Shown: positions 35,373 to 41,308 of the stretch, piece after piece | How positions within the stretch are numbered: the stretch's first letter is position 1 | How the letters are laid out: the number at the start of each line of letters is the position of its first letter | From: Hahella sp. HN01 | GTDB taxonomy: Bacteria; Pseudomonadota; Gammaproteobacteria; Pseudomonadales; Oleiphilaceae | Reading direction: 5' to 3' | NCBI RefSeq assembly: GCF_018986435.1 | Contig: NZ_JAHMIN010000001.1 | Span: forward strand, 343,142-384,449 | DNA length: 41,308 nt | Notes under the pieces: generated by a model | Databases searched by the model: none | Told to the model about the DNA's origin: nothing | What the model saw: the letters and a program-made list of their open reading frames with translations, nothing else | Translations under genes and position numbers: made by a program

Positions 35373-36917
35373 CTAGATTTCCCCACTCACCAAAACGATT
35401 TCCACCCGCGGCAGGCGGTAGTTGTAGGCGCGCAACGATTCGTTCGGCAGTTGCGGCAGTGGTTTTTCACCGCCAAAACCAACAAAGCGGAACCGGTTCG
35501 GATCGATTTCATAGGTGACTTCGATATAGCGATACACCGCTTCGGCGCGGTCCAGGGAAAGCCGTTTGTTCGCTTCCGCGTCGCCCCTGACGCCAGTATG
35601 TCCGCGAATTTCCACACGGAAGTTCGGGTAGTGCTGCAGGTTTTCCATCAACAGATCCACTTCGCGCTTGCCTTCCAGCGTCAGCTCCGACGTTCCGCTG
35701 GCGAAGATAATCGGACGCACTTTCAGCGCGCCGAACTCACGCAGGCGTTCCCACTCGGACGCGGCCAGCGCGCGAAAACGCGCTTTCTCCGCAGAGCTGC
35801 TTTCGCCGGCGAACTCACCCGTGGCCAGGGTGTCGTAAAGCTCTTTGATGGGGGCGCTGGTGAGCAGTCGATAAGGATCGTTGTTCGGTATGGGATTACG
35901 GCTGAACACTTTGTCGTCGAGCAAAATGCCCACCGCGGACTCAATGGTGTCCACCAGATACTCACGACCGGCGTTGCGGCGTCCAACGCCAAACCAGTCT
36001 TCCGCATTTTCAGTGAGACTCTTCCACTCTACGCCGCTCAGCAGTTCTTTGGACTGTTTGACGTCGAGGTCGTATTCGTCACGCAGCGCTTTCACCAGCT
36101 CATCCTGGTTGCGACGATAGTGCTGCAGCGTCTGGTAATACGCTTTCAGGAACACTGACACCATTTCCGGGTCCTTGCGCAGCACCGTGGCGTTGGCCAC
36201 CAGCACATCCACAATCAGCTTCTGGGTGTCCTCGGTGCCCAGCAGACGCACAATGCCGTCGTTGGACAAGGCCCGGGTCACTTCCGGCTCCCACACCACC
36301 GCCACGTCCGCCTGTCCTTTAAGCAGCGCGTCCAGCGCCTCGCCGGAGCCGTTGGTCGGCATTTTCCATGAGGTCGACTGATTTAGCGCGGTCAGATCAA
36401 AATGGCTGCGGATCGCCCTTAACAGATGCTCGCTGGGCGAGTTGGGCGTAAACGCCACTTTGACGCCGTTTGCGGCTCGTAAATCCTCAATGCCCGCTAC
36501 TTTGGACTGACGCGCCACAATGGCGTCGCCGCCCTTGCTTTCGTCGATCACCGAGATGATGGGACCGGGATAATTCACGGCCGCTCCGTTCTGGACATAA
36601 CTGTCCACCGTGGCGACGATAAAGGTGTACTCGCCTTTGCTCAGACGCTTGAAGCGGTCCTGATAGTCGGCCTGATCATCCACGCATTCGAGCAGATAGC
36701 CCTGGCGGCGCAGGCGCGCATTCATTTCCGGCGAACACAAGGGGAAGTAGCCCACCCAGCTGTCCCTGGCCAGGCGAATGGCTCCCTTGGTGTTCTTGGC
36801 GTCTGTGGTCTGCAGTTGGCGGTCCTCCTGGGATTGCAGCAGGAATATTTTGACTCCCGCCATCACCAGCAGCCCGCCCAACAGCAGGATGATTACGATC
36901 TTAACGTGCGCTTTCAT
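35373..36917 (-). CDS. Membrane-anchored substrate-binding protein fused to OmpA-like domain
   Basis: The 514-residue protein begins with a hydrophobic helix (VKIVIILLLGGLLVMAGVKIFLL) that lacks a good signal peptidase site, so it is probably an inner-membrane anchor. Residues about 45-330 form an NMT1/PhnD-like binding domain: RLARDSWVGYFPLCSPE, GEYTFIVATVDSYV, VAFTPNSPSEHLLRAI and ADVAVVWEPEV. A linker follows, then an OmpA-like domain (about 398-514). In that domain the usual GHTD motif reads GHTG (G442), so the diaminopimelate-contacting Asp is missing, while the partner Arg remains in LSLDRA. It lies between the VWA lipoprotein and the XpaC-like gene. The ligand is unknown; NCBI-type names for such fusions mention phosphate, but nothing here supports that. 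Confidence 0.85.
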   Translation of the reverse strand: MKAHVKIVIILLLGGLLVMAGVKIFLLQSQEDRQLQTTDAKNTKGAIRLARDSWVGYFPLCSPEMNARLRRQGYLLECVDDQADYQDRFKRLSKGEYTFIVATVDSYVQNGAAVNYPGPIISVIDESKGGDAIVARQSKVAGIEDLRAANGVKVAFTPNSPSEHLLRAIRSHFDLTALNQSTSWKMPTNGSGEALDALLKGQADVAVVWEPEVTRALSNDGIVRLLGTEDTQKLIVDVLVANATVLRKDPEMVSVFLKAYYQTLQHYRRNQDELVKALRDEYDLDVKQSKELLSGVEWKSLTENAEDWFGVGRRNAGREYLVDTIESAVGILLDDKVFSRNPIPNNDPYRLLTSAPIKELYDTLATGEFAGESSSAEKARFRALAASEWERLREFGALKVRPIIFASGTSELTLEGKREVDLLMENLQHYPNFRVEIRGHTGVRGDAEANKRLSLDRAEAVYRYIEVTYEIDPNRFRFVGFGGEKPLPQLPNESLRAYNYRLPRVEIVLVSGEI

Positions 36918-36953
36918 GCATCCAGTCTCTACTGCCTGAGGTCGCCTTGCGTT

Positions 36954-37739
36954 CTATTGTTGAAATTCCAGGAGCGTGAAGTCCGGCGCTTCGGCCAATA
37001 CTTCATTCAGCCCCGCCATCAGACTGTCCGGGTCGCTCGCAGAACGGTAAAAGGTCAACCCAGGCTGATGTAAGGAGTGATCGTCGCCGATACAGAAGCC
37101 AATGGTATGAATGTTGATCGGCGTGTTCTGCAGAATGGACTGCACCGCCCCATCGGTTTCATAACCACGGCTGGCCAATCCGTCCGTGATGATCACCAGG
37201 TGATATTCGCCATAGCCCAGTTGCTTGCCCGCCTGTGTAGTCAACGCGGCTTGGCCGTCCTCCAGGCCCGCGGACAGCGGCGTACCGCCGCCGGCGACCA
37301 ACTGGTCGATCATCTGTTTTACGACCGGACGATTCTGCGTGGCGAGATGGGTGCGCTCGCCAACACCCTGGCCGTCAAAGGCGTAAACCCCAACATTCGC
37401 GTCAGCCGGCAACTGCTCAACGAACTTTTTCACCGCGGTTTTAGCCACATCCAGCTTGCGCTTGCCGTCGCCGCAATCGGTATTGTCCATGCTGCCGGAG
37501 CCGTCGAACACAATGTAGTAGTTCTTCGCCAGCAGATTGTCGCTCAATTCGCTTTGCTCACGCGTCGCCGGCCAAAGATTATCCGCCGGGCGCATGGCGT
37601 AAAGCGCAGTAGGTTTAGCCGCCTGCGCAGACTTCGTCTCTGCGGTCGCCGCCGGGGCGGAGGACGAGGCTGGCGAGGAGGAGCTATCGCACCCCGCCAG
37701 CGCCGTCAGGGCGATACAGACTGAAAGTTTCTTCAACAT
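36954..37739 (-). CDS. VWA-domain lipoprotein with intact MIDAS and inner-membrane retention signal
   Basis: The 261-residue protein has a lipoprotein signal peptide ending in the lipobox LAGC, with C17 as the lipidated residue. The next residue is Asp (D18), the classical signal that keeps lipoproteins in the inner membrane. A Ser/Ala-rich linker (18-45) precedes a von Willebrand A domain with a complete metal-ion-dependent adhesion site: D79, S81 and S83 (FDGSGSM), T153 (GGGTPLS) and D186 (ITDG). Such domains bind protein partners through Mg2+. Four further cysteines or cysteine pairs are absent apart from C89 and one near residue 216. It lies between the two binding-protein/OmpA fusions, 11 bases after the first, with a GGGG-type ribosome-binding site. 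Confidence 0.88.
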   Translation of the reverse strand: MLKKLSVCIALTALAGCDSSSSPASSSAPAATAETKSAQAAKPTALYAMRPADNLWPATREQSELSDNLLAKNYYIVFDGSGSMDNTDCGDGKRKLDVAKTAVKKFVEQLPADANVGVYAFDGQGVGERTHLATQNRPVVKQMIDQLVAGGGTPLSAGLEDGQAALTTQAGKQLGYGEYHLVIITDGLASRGYETDGAVQSILQNTPINIHTIGFCIGDDHSLHQPGLTFYRSASDPDSLMAGLNEVLAEAPDFTLLEFQQ

Positions 37740-37750
37740 CGCATATCCCC

Positions 37751-39469
37751 TTACAACGGCATGAATACGTCGGATTCAGCTTCAACCTGAATAATGCGGA
37801 ATTCCACCCGCATGTTCGAACGCCATTCCTGCTGGTTTTTCGGCGCACAGGGCTCCGAACCGCAAATACCGGTTTTCGGGTTGGCGATACCGTTGCCCAC
37901 CACCGCGAACTGGGATGGGTCCAGACTGATGTTCTTGCCCGCCGCATATTGAATGATGTTGTCGCGGACTTCCTGCGCACGGGCCAGGCTCAGGTTGCGG
38001 GCGGACTGTTTGATGCGTCCCAGCACAACCGCCTGCTCGCCTTTCTTCTTGGCGCGCAGGTATTCCATCGGGTCGGAGTTGCCTTCTACGGTGATAATAG
38101 CGCCGCCGTAAGTGCTGGCCAGCTCGACCACTTTGTCGAAAGAGTCCTGATACAGGTCGATAGAGAAAGACTTCTGATTAGGCTGGAAGAACACTTCGAA
38201 AGAGAACAGCTCACCTTCAGCCAGACTCTGTTGCTGCTGACGCTGATTCACCAGCTGCGCCACCTTCTCTTCGTCGAAGCGGGGCTTGGCCGCTTCCGCT
38301 TTAACATTGACCGCCGCGCCCAGGAAACCATAGTCGAACGCCGCTTTCCCCAGCGTCGCTGGCTTGCTCAGAATGCCCGCCTGTTGCAGACCGGTTTGTA
38401 CTTCGCTGCTCAGGGCGTCGAAGCGACGGGGATAGTTGCTGTCGGTAAAGAATTGCTTGTTGCCTTGCAGACCGACGAAGGTCGCGTCCGCGAACAGGCC
38501 TTCCACGTCAGCGGTAGCTTCTTCGCTGTCCAGCAGCAGTTTGCCCGCCGCCGCCAGCATAGTCCGGTAAGGTTTGACGTCCTTGGTTTTATTCTGGAAC
38601 AGCTTGCCCAACGCCTCTTCGCCCTCAAGGAGCCCAGCGACAAAGGCTTCCACTTCGCTGCGATGGGCGTCGAAATAGTCCTTTCTTACCGCGTAGACGT
38701 CGGCGATAACTTTGTCCGCAGTACGGGTGGACAACAGAATGCGCGCGCCTTTTACCGAATCTTCAGAGCCAGAGCCTACATTGCCGCCAGAGGTCAGCGC
38801 CAATGCGTCAGGGATGATGACGAACGCTGCGTCCACGTCCTGCTCGTAAAATGCCGCCATGGGCGCATTATTGGTGCCAGTAAGATCCGGCAACCAGCGA
38901 ACCGTGACGTCTTTGAAGCTCAAGCCTGCGTCTTTCAGAATCCGGGCGGCGTAATCAACATGCGGGCCGTATGCCTGAATTGCGATAGTTTTGCCTTTCA
39001 GGTCCTTGGCGTTACGAATATTGGACTTCACCACCAATGCATCGCCGCCGGAAGACCAGGTCAGTTGATAAATGACCACTGGCTGCGTGCGCGGGTCTTT
39101 ATTCAACAGTTCCGCCGCCGCGCTGATCATGCCTACCGTGCCGCGCAAAAACGGTGTTTCGCCGGCCACATAGCTTTTGACCTGATTGACGAAGGCGTCT
39201 TCCCGGTACAGTTTCAGTTGCAGGCCTTTCTTGTCGAAGATGGAGCCTTTCGCGGTTTGCGTCTGATTGCCATTAGCCAGCAGCGTGGCGATATCGCCAC
39301 CCCAGGTTATGACCGGCGCACTGAGGCTGCGGGTGTTCACTTCGCCGACATTGAGCTTGACCACTTCGCTGATCGGCTTGTAGTCAACATAGGCGGGCTT
39401 GGCGTGGGAAAGCACGCTGAAGGCGGTGGCCAGCAGCGCCAGTACCGAAATAAGAGAGCGTTTAACCAT
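37751..39469 (-). CDS. Secreted substrate-binding protein fused to OmpA-like peptidoglycan-binding domain
   Basis: The 572-residue protein has a cleavable signal peptide (SVLSHA, cut before KPAYVDYK). Residues about 40-370 form an NMT1/SsuA-like binding domain: LTWSSGGDALVVKSNIRNAKDLKGK, a typical stretch of 20-odd residues here shortened in description, then AIQAYGPHVDYAARIL and QDVDAAFVIIPDAL. A Q-rich linker near 390-405 leads to an OmpA-like domain (about 410-560). It keeps an Asp in EGNSDPME and an Arg in LSLARA, although an insertion of about 15 residues separates them. C-terminal GICGSEPC has two cysteines that could pair. AAGGA precedes the ATG. It follows the ATPase by 17 bases, so it is the likely main receptor of the transporter. 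Confidence 0.85.
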   Translation of the reverse strand: MVKRSLISVLALLATAFSVLSHAKPAYVDYKPISEVVKLNVGEVNTRSLSAPVITWGGDIATLLANGNQTQTAKGSIFDKKGLQLKLYREDAFVNQVKSYVAGETPFLRGTVGMISAAAELLNKDPRTQPVVIYQLTWSSGGDALVVKSNIRNAKDLKGKTIAIQAYGPHVDYAARILKDAGLSFKDVTVRWLPDLTGTNNAPMAAFYEQDVDAAFVIIPDALALTSGGNVGSGSEDSVKGARILLSTRTADKVIADVYAVRKDYFDAHRSEVEAFVAGLLEGEEALGKLFQNKTKDVKPYRTMLAAAGKLLLDSEEATADVEGLFADATFVGLQGNKQFFTDSNYPRRFDALSSEVQTGLQQAGILSKPATLGKAAFDYGFLGAAVNVKAEAAKPRFDEEKVAQLVNQRQQQQSLAEGELFSFEVFFQPNQKSFSIDLYQDSFDKVVELASTYGGAIITVEGNSDPMEYLRAKKKGEQAVVLGRIKQSARNLSLARAQEVRDNIIQYAAGKNISLDPSQFAVVGNGIANPKTGICGSEPCAPKNQQEWRSNMRVEFRIIQVEAESDVFMPL

Positions 39470-39486
39470 AATGGATTCCTTATAAC

Positions 39487-40371
39487 TTACCGTCGATATT
39501 CCGCATCCAGCAAGGTTTGGAATGAGTCCGGATGTTTGAGGTTGAAATCTTTGACGTGTTGCAGATATTCAGGGTCAAACCCTTCCTGCTTCACTTGTTC
39601 TATTAATTCTTTGAAGGCGTCCGTGTGCATGACCTCACGGCTGGTGGCCACCTTCGGCAGCGGGTGATCCGCGACAATTTTGCCGCCCCGGCCGGCGAAG
39701 TGACGGTCGCCCCGGTCATCGGAATAATACTGGGACAACACCAGCAGTCGCGTCCCCAGCAAACAGGCCTCATGCATGTCGTGGGTCACGAAGAACACCG
39801 TCAGTTGTTCCTTTTCCCACAGTTCCAACAGGTGCACCTGCAGGTCCGCGCGGGTGTCCGGGTCCAGAGCGCCGAAGGGTTCGTCCATCAGCAGAATGGG
39901 TGGCTTCATGATCAGCGCCTGGGCGATAGCCACCCGCTGCTGCATGCCGCCGGACAGTTCATGAGGATACTTGCGCGCAGCATCCGTCAGTCGCACCTGG
40001 GCCAGCATCGCCATGGCCTCTTCTTCGTGGGCCTTGTTGCGATACCAGGGATTCCACCATTGCCCCTGCGTCAACGTCTTGCCCAGCATGACGTTTTCCA
40101 GCACGGTGCGATTGGGAAACAGGGAGTAACGTTGATACACAATGCCGCGACTGAGGTCCGGCAACAGCGCCGGCTCCCCGGCGATCTCCACTTTGCCGGC
40201 AGTCGGCTGCTCCTGTCCGAGGATGAGTCGCAACAGTGTGGACTTGCCACAACCGCTGGGGCCGACCACGGTACAGAACTCGCCTTTGCGCACCGACAAA
40301 TCAATATTGTCGAGCACCTGTTTGTCACCGTACTGCTTGTATACGTCTTCTATATGAAGCAATGGCTGCAT
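39487..40371 (-). CDS. ABC transporter ATPase, NitT/TauT family
   Basis: The 294-residue cytoplasmic ATPase has Walker A GPSGCGKST (residues 37-45), the Q-loop in YQRYSLFPNRTVLENV, the signature LSGGMQQRV (139-147), Walker B ILLMDEPFGALD with D163 and E164, and the H-loop VTHDMHEA. It resembles SsuB/TauB/NrtD. A C-terminal tail of about 70 residues (FKELIEQVKQEGFDPEYLQ and onward) goes beyond the usual domain and may be regulatory. The frame opens at TTG 40380; ATG 40371 has GGA upstream and is preferred. The permease gene is 106 bases upstream. Confidence 0.93.
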   Translation of the reverse strand: MQPLLHIEDVYKQYGDKQVLDNIDLSVRKGEFCTVVGPSGCGKSTLLRLILGQEQPTAGKVEIAGEPALLPDLSRGIVYQRYSLFPNRTVLENVMLGKTLTQGQWWNPWYRNKAHEEEAMAMLAQVRLTDAARKYPHELSGGMQQRVAIAQALIMKPPILLMDEPFGALDPDTRADLQVHLLELWEKEQLTVFFVTHDMHEACLLGTRLLVLSQYYSDDRGDRHFAGRGGKIVADHPLPKVATSREVMHTDAFKELIEQVKQEGFDPEYLQHVKDFNLKHPDSFQTLLDAEYRR

Positions 40372-40477
40372 CGTTTCCAATCCTAAGATTCAAGCGTCGC
40401 CGGTCTGCGCCGGTCCGTTCCGCTATGTCCGCATTCAATCAGGGTAGTCCGCAAACGCGGGTCCCGCTCGATTCCCG

Positions 40478-41299
40478 CTATTGTTCGTACCACTTGTAAC
40501 GCCACTTCAATATCAAGCGCAGCGCCCAGTCCATCAAAAAGCCCAGCAAAGTGATCCAAATAACATAGGGAATGATCACATCCATGCTCAGGTAGCGCCG
40601 CACCAGGAAGATGCGGTATCCCAGCCCTTCCGTCGCCGCAATGGCTTCAGAGGCGATGAGAAACAGCCATGCGGAGCCGATGCTCAGACGTAACGCCGTG
40701 ATCAGGCGCGGCATCATTTGTGGCAGCAGTATTTTATAAACCACCGCCAGATCGGAAGCGCCCAGAGTTTTGGCTTTCACCACCTGTTCGCGAGGAAAGC
40801 TGCGCACGGACAGCGCCATGTCCCGGGTCATAATGGGAAAGACCCCGATAAAAATAAGCGCGACCTTACCCAGCTCGCCAATGCCCAGGGATATGAACAA
40901 TATCGGCAACAGCGCCAATGGAGGAATCATCGCAATAAAGGTAAGAATGGGGTTACCCAGGGAATAGAGGCCATTGAACGCCCCCATATTGAGGCCAATG
41001 ATCAACGCCACCAGGGTGGAGAGCGCCAGCCCTATCGCCAGACGTTGCAGACTGGCCAGCGTATCGGCCCAGAACACGTAATCGCCACTGCGCCGGTCCG
41101 GCTCAAAAGCGAGTCGGTGAATAGCGTCCCCCATCTGTTGCAGGCTGGGCAGCAGTTTGTCGCTGGGGTTATCAGCCAGGCGGATATCGGAAGCAATGAG
41201 ATAGGTCGCGATCAATATCACAAATGGCGCCAGCGCCAGAACCACGTTCAACAGTCGCGGCGGCTGGGCGAACAGGCCCAGCATGGCGGGTCTTTTCAT
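40478..41299 (-). CDS. ABC transporter permease, NitT/TauT family
   Basis: The 273-residue inner-membrane protein has about six transmembrane helices. The first is LNVVLALAPFVILIATYLIA; there follow IGLALSTLVALIIGLNMGAF and ILTFIAMIPPLALLPILFI. The EAA-type coupling loop reads EQVVKAKTLGASDLAVVYKI, which contacts the ATPase. It resembles SsuC/TauC. The ATG at 41299 is nine bases from the window edge, preceded by GGGATTTAG; any promoter or further upstream gene lies outside. It is the first visible gene of the eight-gene operon. Confidence 0.92.
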   Translation of the reverse strand: MKRPAMLGLFAQPPRLLNVVLALAPFVILIATYLIASDIRLADNPSDKLLPSLQQMGDAIHRLAFEPDRRSGDYVFWADTLASLQRLAIGLALSTLVALIIGLNMGAFNGLYSLGNPILTFIAMIPPLALLPILFISLGIGELGKVALIFIGVFPIMTRDMALSVRSFPREQVVKAKTLGASDLAVVYKILLPQMMPRLITALRLSIGSAWLFLIASEAIAATEGLGYRIFLVRRYLSMDVIIPYVIWITLLGFLMDWALRLILKWRYKWYEQ

Positions 41300-41308
41300 C
41301 TAAATCCC

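Noticed and set aside
37949-39667. Open frame of 572 codons on the plus strand, antisense to the binding protein-OmpA and ATPase genes
   Set aside because: The minus-strand genes have clear domains and signal peptides; the antisense translation is rich in His, Arg and Gln, matches no family I know, and is a by-product of codon bias.
1-41308. Mobile elements, CRISPR arrays, tRNA or rRNA genes
   Set aside because: I saw no transposase, integrase, long terminal repeats, regularly spaced repeats or tRNA cloverleaf in the gaps between genes.

Overview
The window looks like chromosome of a marine gammaproteobacterium close to Hahella (Oceanospirillales). The inference rests on gene order and on protein resemblance to pseudomonad and Hahella-type homologues; no rRNA or other species marker is present. 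There are no insertion sequences, phage genes, tRNAs or CRISPR arrays. Coding density is high and almost every gene has a recognisable family.

Layout. (1) Positions 1-9,723 hold the classical RNA, repair and envelope housekeeping cluster. On the minus strand, in transcription order, are nnr, tsaE, amiB, mutL, miaA, hfq and hflX (hflX is cut by the window edge); queG is divergent on the plus strand and converges on orn. (2) 9,903-16,549 holds rsgA, the stator genes motA-motB, an HDOD-type signalling protein, the rhodanese rhdA and psd. (3) 16,599-19,365 carries the elongation factor P lysylation genes epmA, efp and epmB. (4) 19,634-27,418 carries a PilZ-like protein gene, fimX (degenerate REC-PAS-GGDEF-EAL), serB and parC. 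From memory, regions 1, 2 and 4 follow the order of the Pseudomonas aeruginosa PA4943-PA4964 region, with the EF-P genes inserted. (5) 27,594-32,000 is a more variable stretch: a two-helix membrane protein, a membrane-bound lytic transglycosylase, outer-membrane phospholipase A, a radical SAM protein with a near-consensus LexA box just upstream of its ribosome-binding site, and a hot-dog thioesterase.

(6) 32,276-41,299 is the most unusual part. Eight minus-strand genes lie head to tail: an ABC permease and ATPase of the NitT/TauT type, a substrate-binding protein fused to an OmpA-like domain, a von Willebrand A lipoprotein with an inner-membrane retention signal, a second binding-protein/OmpA fusion with an N-terminal membrane anchor, an XpaC-like membrane coiled-coil protein, a TelA-family protein, and a third stand-alone binding protein. 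The gene set suggests that ligand capture, the cell wall, the inner membrane and a TelA-type cytoplasmic partner are joined in one envelope assembly. Its ligand and function cannot be read from the sequence. This operon is the best candidate for an undescribed system.

Starts were chosen by ribosome-binding site and family N-terminus. Where this differs from the longest open frame, the entry says so.
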